From Cryptomeria japonica (taxonomy: Eukaryota; Streptophyta; Pinopsida; Cupressales; Cupressaceae), in contig NC_081406.1 of the NCBI RefSeq assembly GCF_030272615.1, positions 484,623,900 to 484,687,899 on the forward strand: 64,000 bases of DNA. Reading direction: 5' to 3'. Both the position numbers and the translations under genes were made by a program. A model generated the notes under the pieces. The model made no database searches and was not told where the DNA came from. It saw nothing but the letters and a program-made list of their open reading frames with translations. Each line of letters starts with the position of its first letter. The stretch's first letter is position 1. Positions 45,916 to 58,195 of this stretch are shown one piece after another.

Positions 45916-46960
45916 CCATGATAATGAAATTGGCAAAGATTGTGAGAGAGCAGGCCACTACTTGCAAGGCAATGCAGAGGGAGCTAGAGAGGTTGAGAGG
46001 TAAAGTAGATGGGAAGGAAGATGGAGGCACTGGTAGTGATGATGAAGGGGATGAGGATGAGATCTCTATGCCAAAGGAAGAGGTGATTCCTCCTAACCAG
46101 AGGCACTTCCTTAATGCCCTCAAATCCATGGAGAGGAGAATCGTGGAGCAGAAGATTGATTTTCCAACTTTCACTGGGAAGATGGAACCGGATGTTGTGA
46201 TGGATTGGATAGACTCCCTGTCTAGTTTCTTTCAGTTTGAAGATATTCCAAGACACTAGAAGGTGAATATTGCTAAGTCCAAGTTGAAGGGAGCAGCCCT
46301 AACTTGGTGGAACTTTGTCTAAGAGGAAAGAGAGAAGAACAACAAGCCCAAGATTGTTTCTAGGAAGAAGATGGTTGCCTTAATCAAAGAGGCCTATGTA
46401 GCCAAAGACTATGAAATACAACTCCATAAGAGGAGACAAAATATCAAGTAGAAGGAGATGGATGTGAACTCATACACTGAGGAGTTCCAAAGGCTATGCA
46501 TAAAGTCTATAAAAAAAGAGGAAGAGAGTGAGAAAGTTGTCTGGTACCTGAACGGATTAAGGTACACCATTCAAGAGGAATTGAACCTTCTTAGCCCAGA
46601 TACCATTGGTAGATGCCATCAACTTTCTATAAAGGTGGAAGAGAAGATCGAAAGGAGACAAGAGCATAATAATAAAGGAAGATGAAGATAGTAGAGGGGT
46701 GAAAGAATTTTTTTAGAAGTAAGGGAAATGGTTTTGGAAATCAAAGTGAAACTAGTCAAGAAGGCACTAAAGGAGAGAGTAGTTCCAATAATAATGAAGG
46801 ATACAATCAGAGAGGTAACTTCAGAGGAAGAAGACCACCATTTAGAGGGAGATATCAAGGTAGAGGTCCAATTAGATGTTATAACTGTAATCAGGAAGGA
46901 CACATGGCCAGTAGATGCTTGGATAAACCTAGTAGTTCCATGGGAGAAAGGAGAAGTAAC
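45912..46960 (+). pseudogene. Gypsy-J Gag with CCHC knuckle
   Basis: Gag of a chromovirus-type gypsy element starting near the junction with Gypsy-H (helix LAKIVREQATTCKAMQRELE). The core has FPTFTGKMEPDVVMDWID, ALTWWNFV and VNSYTEEFQRLC. Stops lie at 46257, 46321 and about 46450, each replacing a Trp or Gln expected in this family. A frameshift around 46690 precedes the zinc knuckle CYNCNQEGHMASRC (46877-46918), which has all four ligands. No 5' LTR or primer site precedes gag. Confidence 0.8.
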
Positions 46961-47059
46961 TTGATTTTAGAGGCTGATTGCCAAAGTGTGGCAAGTGAAA
47001 ACACATAAAAAAGTGTCAATACCTCTAATAGCTATGGCTACCCTGAAAGAGGTGAAGCT

Positions 47060-49050
47060 TTGATGATTAGAAGAGTAGTAACTACTATGAATATGTCTGA
47101 TAGAGAACCCCCACAGAGGAAGTCTCTATTCAAGACCACTTGCAAAGCGGGTGGAAAAGTATGCAAGGTCCTAATAGATTCTGGTTCAACTGAGAACTTT
47201 GTGTCTCTAGAGATGGTGGAGAAAATAAAGTTGAGGAGACTACTTCACCCTTGCCCCTACAAGGTCTCATGTCTCACACAAGGACAACAAGTTGTTGTGG
47301 AAGAGTAGGCTTGGGTAGAATTCTAGATTGGGACCTATAGAGATAGGTTGATGTTTGACATTGCAAAGATGGATTCTTTCCATCTCCTATTTGGGAGACA
47401 ATGGCAGTTTGATTTGAAGGCACAACATGATGGTGCTAGGAATACATATTCCATCACCAAAGATGGTAAGGTAATTGAGTTGCTACCTTTAATGGAGGAT
47501 GATGAGGAGACAAAAAAAAAGGCCAAGGTGTTGGTATTAAGAGGGAAGAAGTTCATGAAGAACATGGAAAATGAAGGCATGGTATGTTATGCCCTTATCC
47601 CCATTCCAATAGTAACAAAGGTGGAGAGGTTTGAAGACAAGAAAAAGGACAAATTGAGGCTGATTGACCCTGCAATGCAACAACTACTAGACAAATACAA
47701 GGGTGTCATCTCTAATGGCATGCCGAGGTTACTAACCCCCATGAGAGACATAAACCATTGTATAGACCTTATACCTGGATCCACCTTTCCTAATAAAGCA
47801 ACATACAAGCTCACACCGAATCAGAATGTTGAGATGGAAAAACAGGTTGAAGAATTGTTGGAGTTCGGACTGATTGGAAAAATTTTGAACCCATGTGTAG
47901 TCCTTGCAGTCTTGGCACCCAAAAAGGAAGGAACTTGGAGGCTTTACACTAACTCAAGAGCTATCAACAAGATTAATATTAGGTATAGGTTTCCCATGAC
48001 TAGGATTGAAGATTTGTTAGATTGTTTGGGAGGTTCTAAATATTTTACAAAAGTTGACTTAAAGAGTGGCTATCATTAGATTAGGATTAGGCCGGGAGAT
48101 GAGTGGAAGACTACCTTTAAACAAATGAGGGGTTATATGAGTGGAAATGCATGCCCTTTGGCTTATCCAATGCACCTAGTACCTTTACGAGGTTAATGAA
48201 TGAAGTCATGAGGGATTTCATAGGGAAATTTGTTATAGTCTACCTAGATGACATTCTAGTTTTCAGTCAAACTAAAGGAGAACACCTAAAACATGTAGAC
48301 CTAGTCCTAAGAAGATTGTATGAAGAAAAATTAATGATCAAATTGGAAAAGTGTTTCTTTATGAAGGAAGAGATCAATTACTTAGGGTTTGTAATATCAT
48401 ATGGTGAATTGAAAATTGATCAAGAAAAGGTGAGTGCCATATTGTCTTGGCCTACATCTAGAACAATGAATGATGTTAGAAGTTTACATGGCTTAGATAC
48501 CTTCTATAGGAAGTTTATAAGAGGCTTTAGCCATATTTGTGCCCCTATGCTTGATACCATAAAGGAAGGACAAAAGTGTAGGTTTATTTGGACAGAAGAA
48601 GCAGATAACTCTTTTGAAACATTGAAGAGAAAAGTTGTTGAGCAATTGGTCCTTGCCCTACCTGATTTCAACAAGATCTTCCAAGTGGAGTGTGATGCCA
48701 GTCACATGGCTATTAGCGCAGTCCTCAGTCAAGGGGGAAGACCTATTGCTTTCTTCAATGAGAAGTTAAATGAGGCAAAGAGGAGATATTCATCCTATGA
48801 CCTAGAGATGTATGCTCTAGTCCAATCCTTGAAAAAGTGGAGACACTACTTGCTACAAAAAGAATTCATAGTTTTCATAGACAATCAGGCCCTTATCTTT
48901 ATAAATAGTCAAGAAAATTTGAATCACCAGCACATGAAGTGGGTAGAGAACCTACAAGCTTTCACTTTCATTATTAAGCACAAGAAAAGAGTCAAGAATA
49001 AGGTGGTAGATGCTTTGAGTAGAAGAGTCCTAACTACAAATCAGATTTAG
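47060..49050 (+). pseudogene. Gypsy-J protease, reverse transcriptase and RNase H
   Basis: The retropepsin active site is VLIDSGSTENFV (near 47165). RT has LIPGSTFPNKATYKLTPNQN, YFTKVDLKSGYH (catalytic Asp present, followed by TAG), MPFGLSNAPSTF (48151) and the catalytic box VYLDDILVFS (48240-48269), intact. RNase H follows with VECDASHMAISAVL, SYDLEMYALV and FIDNQAL. Stops at 47307, 47324 and 48077 fall where family members have Gln. A frameshift between 48080 and 48151 moves the frame from phase 2 to phase 1. The coding ends at 49050 with another TAG but continues in the same phase into integrase. Confidence 0.85.
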
Positions 49051-50460
49051 TTGGAGAGTGTTGGAATAGACTCCTTGAAAGCCATGTATGAGGGTGATGA
49101 AGATTTTGGAGAGGCATATAAGGTATGTGATTAATTTTTTGAATGGTTTCATGTTGAGTATTCTGAATTTTTTATTCAAAACGGATTGTTGTTTAAGGGT
49201 GCACAACTATGCATACCCAAATTCTCTATGAGATTAAATATAATTAAGGAGAAACATTAAGGAGCAATGGCAGGACATTTTGGTCTTGACAAGACACTAG
49301 ATTTGGTGAGGAGACACTATTTTTGGCCCAAACTATAGGCAGATGTCAGGAGATTTGTGGAGACACGTGTGATCTGCCAAAAGGAAAAAGGAAAATCCAC
49401 CAATGCAGTCCTATACCAGCCTTTACCCATACCTTCAAGACCATGGGAAAGAATAAGTATTGATTTTGTTTTAGGATTTCCTACGACAAGAAAAGGATAT
49501 GATAGTGTTTTTGTAGTGGTGGATAGGTTTAGTAAGATGGCACATTTCTTGCCATGCAAAACCACTTGTGATGCTTCTTATGTAGCAGACTTATTCTTTA
49601 AAAAGATTGTTCGGATACATGGTTTTCCTTTGACTATAGTCTCTAATAGGGATGTAAAATTTATTGGTCACTTCTAGAGGACCCTTTGGAAGAAGCTTGG
49701 TAAAGATTTATCCTTCTCCTCAGCCTACCATCCCCAAAGGGATGGTCAAACTGAAGTTGTAAATAGGTCACTAGGGAATCTACTAAGGCATTTGACTAGA
49801 CAACATGGAGAAAATTGGGATAGTATATTGTCTCAGGCAGAATTATCCTACAATGATATAGTGAATAGCAGTACCGGTAAATCACCTTTCTAGATTGTAT
49901 ATGGCATCCACCCAAGGGGTGTGATGGAGTTGAGAGAGCTACCTCAAGGAGAAGCCATTAGTGCAGATCAAGAAACCTTTGCTACTGCCATAAAAGAAAT
50001 CCATGACCAAGTTAAGACTCATCTTCAACAATCTACAAAGAGATATAATGCTCATGCTGACAAAAAGAAGAGAGATGTTTAGTTTGATGTGGGAAACTTG
50101 GTGTGGGTTCACTTGAAGAAGGAAATACTTCCAAAAGGCAGATACACAAAGCTGATGCAAAGAAAGATTGGACCCTACCAAATCTTGAAGAAATGTGGTC
50201 CAAATGCCTATGAACTTCAACTACCTTCTGATCATGGTTTGTCATCTTTTTTTAATGTTTGTGACTTAACTCTTTATAAATGTAGTGTTGGTCCAAGAGA
50301 AGACACAATTCAGGTTATTGCTGATGATGACATTCCAAAACATGCACCACCAAAGTTACATAAGGTTCTAGACACTAAGGTTGCAAAGCGAACCAGGAGA
50401 AAAGTTTACATGGAGCATTTGGTGGCTTGGAAAGGACAACCTGATTCTAAAGTAGTCTAG
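49051..50460 (+). pseudogene. Gypsy-J integrase with degenerate chromodomain
   Basis: The integrase core has ISIDFVLGFPTTRKGYDSVF (first Asp), TIVSNRDVKFIGHF and HPQRDGQTEVVNRSL (Glu present). The second catalytic Asp, normally in SDRD, is Asn here. Stops at about 49132, 49259, 49336, 49675, 49891 and 50080 interrupt one otherwise continuous phase. GPYQILKKCGPNAYELQLP is the usual C-terminal domain. The tail VYMEHLVAWKGQPDSKVV-stop (50406-50460) is the front half of a chromodomain, truncated by a TAG where Trp is expected. Chromodomains steer integration toward heterochromatin marks in this group. Confidence 0.8.
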
Positions 50461-52079
50461 ATGATAGAGCAGTAGATCAAAGATCATGGTGCAGGCCTGC
50501 AGACTCTCATCTCAAGTGGAATTGAGATTTCTTCTTCTAGGGAGTATGGTGCAGGAGCACCCCATCAAACCCTTCCAGATGATAAGTCAGACTTTGAGAA
50601 GGGAGGATAAGGCATCAAATATTCCTTTAGAATTTTTTGCATAAGCTTTCAATCATGCATTGTGTGTTTGTAATAATGAACCCCATCTTGTGAGCCAAAC
50701 TCCTATTTTTGGCATTTCTATGAGCCAATTAGGACTTTTGGACAATAGGGGATCAAATGTATTGGTTTTAGTGTTTTTAAGATGTTTTAGGAGGGGTTAA
50801 ACTTGACCCAAGGCATTAGGAGGTGAAAGATGACATTTTGACAACTTTTGCAAAACTTGTTAAAAGTTGTCATGATTAACTTTTATGCATTTTTTGTATT
50901 TTGTTAATTTGAAAATCCTCCAACAGCTCTAACCTCTTTCTTTTTAGTTGAGAGAAGTTGTAGACTAGTTTATACACCTTGTGGATACATTTCCCAAGGA
51001 GGGATGGTATGGAGAAGAGTTTTGATGCCAACAAACTAATAGAATTCTGAGTTTTTCCTGCAATTCTAGAGTTTTTCCTGCAATTCTAGAGTTTTGGTCC
51101 ATGGTACGGTACTATACGGATTGGGATCCATTCCTAATGATGTGAATTGGCTAGAGAGGAGAGTTAAATTTTTTTTTTCTTTGATTTTAAGTTCTAGTTG
51201 TGTGTGTTGCTCCTTATATTCAACTTTTACTGTAGGTACCCAGAAAACTAGGGTTTACCTTGGGTTTTTCCCCCTCCATGGCCATATCTTGCACTTTATC
51301 AATTTGAGACCCATGGGATTTGGTGAAAGGAAATTATGGTCATTTTGTTCTAGGATTCCAAGAGTTATTTTTAGGAAGATCAAGGGAGAGGTGTGTTTGG
51401 AGCGACCCTAGGTAGACATCTCTATGTGGCTACCTAGACCTTGAACAACAAAATTACCCTTATGTGCAAATGGAGATGATTCCAAGCATGTAACCCTAGA
51501 ATCCCTTATGGTTTATGATTCCCCACATGCCCATGGTATTTTAATTTTCTGGTTCATTCATTTGAATATAGGTGCTTCACAAAAGAGGCCTAATTAGCCC
51601 TTTAGGATAGTCAACATCCTACCAGCTTAGACCTTTGTTTGTCAGACCCTAAACCTTCCTTTTGGGGATTTGTGTAACTTCCAAAAGGGTACTTGAATCC
51701 ATAATTTTTTTTCTAGTGTGTTTGGGAAAGTTTGAAGTTGAGGTCTCTTTACTCACTAAAAAGGGCTACAAGCCACTAGGCCTAATTGAGTAGGTTTCTT
51801 AAGGAATGGGCATGAATCCTTACAACCAGTGCTTGGTATAACCTTGGGGAGTCTTTTATGACCAAAAAATAGTATGAAAATGGGTCGTAACCCATGGAGG
51901 TATCATGGAGTGTGTTGTAGCAAGATACCCCTAATTGAGTAGGCATGAGTCTTGAAAATGGTGAGAATATTGAACTAATATTGTAGAGCCTTGCCTTGAT
52001 GGGATCCCATTCTTGTTTTGTGGGGTCAATGTCATACATTTTGAGGTGTTTTTTAGGTTTCAAGGAGGGATCTTCATTA
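50461..52079 (+). other. Gypsy-J 3' region, probably including LTR sequence
   Basis: No coding region. A purine-rich GAGAAGGGAGGATAA near 50597-50611 is a candidate polypurine tract, so the following kilobase may be the 3' LTR, but no second copy exists in the window to prove it and no TG start follows exactly. A 20-bp direct duplication (GAGTTTTTCCTGCAATTCTA, twice) lies at 51050-51089. The stretch 51420-52079 shows nothing I can assign. Confidence 0.4.
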
Positions 52080-53423
52080 GCTAGTTAGTGCCTTTACCCT
52101 GTTAAAGGTAGCCTGGTTAGAGGACTTAGAACATCAGTTAAGATGTTACCCAGTTAAGGGATTTTACAATAGGGACCTATTAAAGTCCACCTAGCTAAGG
52201 GATTTATGTTGCAGTTGTTAGAAAGAAATAGATGAATGATCTGTTGAATTAGCTACTAATAGCTTGATCAGATCTTAATATGCATCTCACTCAATACACA
52301 CTAGTTGTGTCTTCTCTGCATAGTACTAGTTTCCTTCTTACACCTTTGTCTCTTCACTCAGCCGATCACCTATCCCTTGACACTGCACTCTGTCGATCCT
52401 CTGACCTTTGGCTTTGCACTCTGCTAGTTCTCTTTCCTTTGACTTTGCACTCAGTCGGTTCTCTGTCCTTTGGATCTGCACTCAGCCTGTTCTGTATCTG
52501 TCGACTCTGCACTTAGTCGATCTACCTCACACACACTCAATTGTGCTAACAACACTTAGAACTTCCTCTCACTCTACTGTCCATCTTGGATCACCTTCAA
52601 CAAGATTTCCTTGTTTCAAATTTTAGGATCAAAAACCTTCTGAAAGTGCTCAAGAACTCTTTATACATTTTCTGCTGACACCTTCAGGCATATCCTCAAT
52701 CAAATCAATCAAGGATTTTGGAAGATTTCAATTTCAAAATCTCCCACTCTTTCTCTCCATGCCTTACAATAATTCTGCCCAATGTTCAAGCAATTTTGCC
52801 ACTGCATCTCCCAAAGATAGAAAATTTTGAGTCATGTTCAGCCAAATACATGCAAATCAGAAAATCCACATGTAATCATGCTTGACTACATGATAAATGA
52901 AAGTTGACCTTACCAACAAATGATTTGGCATAGACACAATCTTACCAACTCATCCTTTGCCACTACAACTAAATAACTAATCACCGCTCTGAGATTTATG
53001 GTGATTTCCTATCTTCCATTTGTCATACCGGTGTACCGGTATGCAACTGCACTTCTTACATTCCTGGTTCATCCTTTGATTGTAGGTTTGCCTAAAACTT
53101 CAAGTATTCTTGTCTAAGTCACCTTTTGTGACTTCACCATCATCAAAGTGACCTATCATCATCATCAAAGTGATCGATCTTCCTGAATGATAGACCAGTT
53201 GGCTTAGTCTATTTTTCCTTGAGCTGATTGAACCTTTGATCATTCAATATTGATGTTTCTTCCATGTGTTGTAAGTCATCACCTTGGATTACTGAAAAAA
53301 CAACACTACTCTACCTATACCACTTCACCGGTTAGTGTCTTCATTGGTAAGTGTTAGACATCAATGACAAACCTTAGCACATATAATGGTTCTCTAGATT
53401 GATCAGTTTTGTCAATGCCAACA
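52080..53423 (-). mobile_element. Truncated copia-type LTR
   Basis: Read on the minus strand it starts TGTTGGCATTGACAAAACTG at 53423. It runs through CATTGATGTC wording and near its end has CCTTTAACAGGGTAAAGG and CTCTAACCAGG. These match the 3' part of the solo LTR at 4957-5910 (AATAGGGTAA, CTAACCAGG). About 140 bp of the end present in that copy are missing here, so the left side is truncated near 52080. No coding region or partner LTR was found. Confidence 0.5.
52358..52540. repeat. Tandem repeat of 31-33 bp inside the truncated LTR
   Basis: About five units with a core like GACTTTGCACTCAGTCGGTT followed by CTCTGTCCTTT. They lie in the middle of the LTR, probably in its U3/R part. Confidence 0.7.
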
Positions 53424-54770
53424 ATCCAATAGTTTTACCCTACCCATAACTATCCCGATTCCCAAATTATCTATCACCTTGTTGGACATGATTCCTCCCA
53501 CTATGGCCAAATTTATACATACCTAAAAGATAACACCCTCCCTCCTGACTTTTCAAAGAACCAAAAGCAAAATTTCATCCACCAATCCTCTCATTATACT
53601 CTTTTCATGGATACCCTTTTTAAACGAGGTCTAGACGGTACTATCTTAATATGTCTTGAGTAAGAAGAATCTAAGAAGCCATTAAATGAAGTCCATAATG
53701 ACATTTGTGGCACTCATTCAAGTGGTCTTACCCTTTCAAAAAAACTCATATGATCGGTCTATCATTGAACAACTATGGAATGAGATTCTTTTCAGATAGT
53801 TAAAACATGCAAACAATGTCAAATCCATGGAAATTTAATTCATGCACTAGGACAAGAGCTTTATTCTTTGGGAACCTCTTGGCCTTTCCACCAATGGGGT
53901 CTTAATCTTGTAGGAAAGATAAATCCTCCTTCATCCAATGGTCAAAATTTCATCCTTGTAGCTACAAAAGAAATTACAAAATGGATTGAGGTGGTACCTC
54001 TCATAAATACCATAGGAAAACAAATTGCTACATTTTCTTGAACTACCTAATATGTTGCTATGGCATACACATGACCATTGTCATTGATAATGGGTGACCG
54101 TTCAAGAACTAGGATGTACAAGATATTTGTGAGAAATTTCAGATCCAACATAGATTCTCCACACCCTACTATCCACAAGGGAATGGACAAGAATAAGCAT
54201 CAAACAAAACATTTTTGAAAATCCTTAAAAAGACAATGAATGATGCTGGCAGAGATTGGCATATTCAATTGAACCCTTCTCTGTGGGCCTACCGTACCAG
54301 TATCCACACACCAACAAGAGCCACAACTTTCTCTCTTGTCTATGGATTAGAAGCAATACTGCCCACAGAAGTAGAGATACCTTCTCTATGAGTATCATTA
54401 AAAGGCCTTATCCTAGATGAAGAACAACAAGTATCCAGACTGCAAGAGCTAGAATTTATCCATGAACGATGAAAAAATGCCTTTGATCATTTGAAGGTGT
54501 ATCAGCAAAGAATATGCCAAAGTTATAATCACAAGGTCAAACCAAGAGCCTTTCAAGTTGGAGAGCTAGTACTAAAGGAAAATCCACAAAACTAGTCAAA
54601 TCGAGAAAAGAAAGGGAAGTTTGAACCAAAGTGGTTGGGTCCATTTGTGGTCACAATAGCATTTGGGTCAGGATCCTATCAACTATAAATTCTAGTCGAG
54701 GATCAGCTTGAGGAACTTGTCAATAGCATGCATCTGAAAAAGAAAAAATCCAAAAATGTCTAAAAGCAGA
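53424..54770 (+). pseudogene. Decayed gypsy integrase, probably the pol end of Gypsy-D
   Basis: The plus strand encodes with many stops an integrase: YHLVGHDSSHYGQIYTYLKD at the start, the zinc region VHNDICGTHSSG (53691-53723) with CKQCQIHG (53809-53832), then WPFHQWGLNLVGKINPPSS and VATKEITKWIEVVPL. Near the end LKVYQQRICQ and GSYQL-stop-ILVED with VNSMHLKKKK mark the C-terminus. The layout is of the Tat/Athila clade. The orientation and its position next to the 3' part of Gypsy-D suggest it is Gypsy-D's own pol, but the upstream RT is missing, so the link is inferred. The first Asp of the core, in the xLDLVG motif of relatives, is Asn here. Confidence 0.7.
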
Positions 54771-56479
54771 AAATCCAAAAAAGTGAAAAAGCAGAAAAAT
54801 CCAAAAAAAAAGTGAAAAAGAAGAAAAATACAAAAACAGTGAAAAAAAATCAAATATGAGAAAAAGTGCAATAAAAACAGATGGTGAAAACCTAGCAACA
54901 GGCGCTATCTATCAGCTAGCTCTTCCATCTATTAGTTCATGCATCCTTCCGCTTGCATTCATTTTCATCATCATTGTTCATATCCATAATAAAGCCTTTG
55001 TACATACATAGGCTTTGCAGGTGATTTCTCATCATGGTTTGGATAATTATATATACCATAATAATATTTGTTTCTAGACTAGGGGCAAAATCCTAAACCT
55101 AGCTAGGGGGAAAAAATTCATTAAGCTTAATCAAATAGGTAGAAAAATATTTAGGCACCTCTCATCAAGCAAAAACTAAGACACATCCAATGTTGAACAC
55201 AAGATCAAATTGTCAAGCATCAACTCTCAACTATTAGTCTAAACATAAAAAACACATATCAATGGATGATATCTTTTGAATAATGGTTTTAACACTTTAT
55301 CAACAATGGTTCAACTTTTATATCTTGATTTTTGCTATCATAATTCCTGAGTGACTCAAGGATGTCTTTGACTAGAGGAACAAGGAATGAACATGATAAT
55401 TTCTTATCTACTATCTGAAAATTAATCGTTAATATGTACAAATTTGTCTCAAGACATGATCATCAAAATATCATCGAAGACATTTTAGATTTGCATATAG
55501 AAATGGTTAATACTACCTGTTTTATGCAAGCAACACTCAAGTCATCATGGTTCAAATATACCTCGATGCTTGTGCTAACTTGCAATATCAAAACCCAGGA
55601 AAGTAGTGCTCAGGTCATCATGGTTCAATTATACCATCGATGCTTGCACTCACTTCCCACATTTTAAAGTCTCAATGATGAGAAAAAGCAATGACCAAAT
55701 GACTAGTTTGATTGCAGCATTGCATTTGCATTTTAAAAGTAGATTGCATTTCATTTCTGCATGGGATCATAAAAGCTCATCATTTCCAAGGCCAAAGGCT
55801 TTAACATGGTGTTATCTCTCTTATTAAGTGATTAAGTACATTAGGCATTAATAAAAATAATCAATTCATCCATCCTACATGATAAGTTAGTTCATCTCAT
55901 GTAACCATTGCATACTAAGACATCATTTATATAAAACATCCAATCATTCATTTATTTAGTTAGATCATTCTATTACATCCATCTCATATCAACCATGTAA
56001 AGTGAGATCATCATTGCATCCATCTCATATAGACATGCATGAATTTTTTTTGTAAAAACATCATAAAAATAGAAAGCATTGCATTGCACATGCATCACAT
56101 AGTACATATAACATCATCCTACTTCATCATATAAAAAGCATACATCCGTCATCTAGAATTCATAACCATATATAAAGTAAAGCATACATCATGAGAGTAA
56201 CTGCACAACATAATCATATAACAAATAGAATGCATCCATAATCTCATAGATTATATAGAGAGAATAGGATTGACTACATATCATATCATCGAAAAGATCA
56301 ATGTCTCAGATACAATAATATCACAAAAAAAACTATATGAGATACATAAAATATACATCTTAGGAATCATCAGTATCTCATCACAAAGAGGTGTGTATAT
56401 CAATGGATCAATGTCCCATATTAGTGTGACCACTAGGAAGTGGAGCAGAACTTTGTCTTGATGCAGCAGGTCTGGTAGC
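54771..56479. other. Gypsy-D region between pol and antisense ORF
   Basis: An A-rich start (54730-54870, repeats of GAAAAAGCAGAAAAATCCAAA) continues the pol C-terminus. A purine-rich AGGGGCAAAATCC and CTAGGGGGAAAAAATTC at 55081-55120 resemble decayed polypurine tracts. A short duplication (GTCATCATGGTTCAA...TATACC) occurs at 55538-55560 and 55615-55637. From 55850 to 56260 the sequence is repetitive CAT/TCATAT wording. No ORF is supported. Confidence 0.45.
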
Positions 56480-57286
56480 ACCAGCTAATACCCCTGTACC
56501 TAGGTCCCCACCTGAGGGATCTCTCTAAAGTGGCCCTGTCACTCCTTCGCTCTCAGACTAGCTCTATGCCAATCTCTTGCTCAACTGTGAAAATCCTAGA
56601 TCCCTCTGATCAATAGGAACAATAGTATAGTATAAGGTCCTATAATACTCATCCTCCTGGACCGTCTGGTGCATCATCTTCAAGTAAACCTTCCCTCAAC
56701 TAGACTCTCCTAACATTTCCACCTGTGCCTCGGCTTGCCGACACCTATCTCTACCAGCTTCACTCTATCATGAGAGAGGCCATTCGTGCCTCTACCTAGG
56801 CAATATGAGCTTGTGCCTGTGTCTGTACCTGGGACATCTATGGTTGTGTCTGTGTCATACGGACCTCTAGCTAGGCTATCTAAGAGTCCCTCTCTTCTAG
56901 CCAAGTCTCTAGCTACTGAACCTGACCCTACAAGAAAGTAATCTGAGCCTACTACTCATGAGATGACATCCTGATGAGGATCCATCATGGTGCCTCTACT
57001 TGTGGCTGCTCAACCTGTGATACTCCTATAGGTACCTTCTCAACTTGGGGAGCCTCCTTCTCTAGGACCTATTGCCCCTGATCCACTAGACGAGATCTCC
57101 TTCATCTGACCACTTGGGTCATCCAATCCATAGGTACATCTCTAGCAGAGCTAGAGTTGCTGGCTCTTGGAATGTCTATTGAGACCACTGCCACTGCTCT
57201 ACCATTTCCCCCATCATCATCTCCTCCATTGCCATCTCCACCACCTAACGCAGTCAAGGCAGGGAGATCCAATGAAGGACAACCCA
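56480..57286 (-). pseudogene. Antisense PMD ORF, C-terminal coiled-coil part
   Basis: On the minus strand the segment starts in an Asp/Gly-rich stretch (GGDGNGGDDDGGNG, near 57240-57190). It continues through RDVPMDWMTQVVRRRRSRLV to LEERDS and MTQTQP with MSQVQTQAQAHIA and VEARMASLMIE (56950-56760), a Gln/Glu-rich helix typical of the tail of PMD-carrying ORFs. Several TAG stops interrupt it. It is separated from the PMD part (58200-59460) by a 0.9-kb insertion. Confidence 0.55.
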
Positions 57287-58195
57287 ACCTTGCAGCTTAA
57301 CACATAAACCATGCAAAGCATACCGGTAACTAGTAACAAGATGCTAGAAACAATAGTTTGAACAACCGGTAACAACACAGAAGGCATAATCGGTAAACAA
57401 TGTGAATAAATCTTATTACAATCTAGAAAATTATACATGCCACATGCTGGATCATAGTCCAGGATACAAACAATGCTTACAATGCAATTACAAGGTCTGC
57501 ATATCATCTTCATACCAAATTGGTTGCTGGTAATTAGTCTGTCAGTTCAACCTCAATCCAGACCTCGACCTTCCACCCTCAGTCCTACCAAATCAGAATC
57601 CAGTCAGTTCTACATCTTCACCCAATATAAATGCTTTGTCTTCGATCTTCTAACTTCACTGATCTGACTTCTATGATGTGTCCTTTATGATAGGACTCCT
57701 CTGATGTGACTTCCTTGGTTGTCTCTCAAATGATTCACAAACATTCATATATATACCACCCAGAAATAATTACAACTTAACCAAGTCGGCCAAAAGACCA
57801 ACCAGTTCAGGAAACATGTAATGGTAACATGTTGGCTCAATTAGTAAGAACAATATCCAAATGATGCACAAACCTTTGGGAATACTGGAAAAGGCCCAAA
57901 ACAACATCTCCAATGATCCACAAGTCACAGAGATCAACTGCAACCTGAAATCATCTTCACTCAACACACTGCAAGCTAACCGGTAAGAACACACCAACTA
58001 GAACAATACCATAATTTTCTTACTATTGGTAACAAAGCCAAAAGCTATGAAACTCAAACATGATAATGACCATGAACACAAGGGAATAAACCCAAAACCA
58101 TAATGCTAAACACTCAAATATGACAAAATTCCAAGCTCTCAAGCAATTCCACTGAAAACTGCTCAATTGGTAAGAACTAGACCAGTGCTCCTGCA
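57287..58195 (-). mobile_element. Unclassified insertion within the antisense ORF
   Basis: About 0.9 kb without coding potential between two parts of the antisense ORF, both Gly/Asp-rich on the minus strand. It contains several ACCGGT or CCGGTA words and AAGTTGTAATTATTTC wording like the copia LTRs of this window, so a solo LTR is possible. The termini and target duplication are not resolved. The limits given are where recognisable antisense coding sequence stops. Confidence 0.4.

Noticed and set aside
45882-46259. Single 125-codon ORF starting MEKHVKSYLYTT as a new protein
   Set aside because: Its first codons are antisense Gypsy-H RT; the rest is Gypsy-J Gag. It is a chimera of the junction, not a natural N-terminus.
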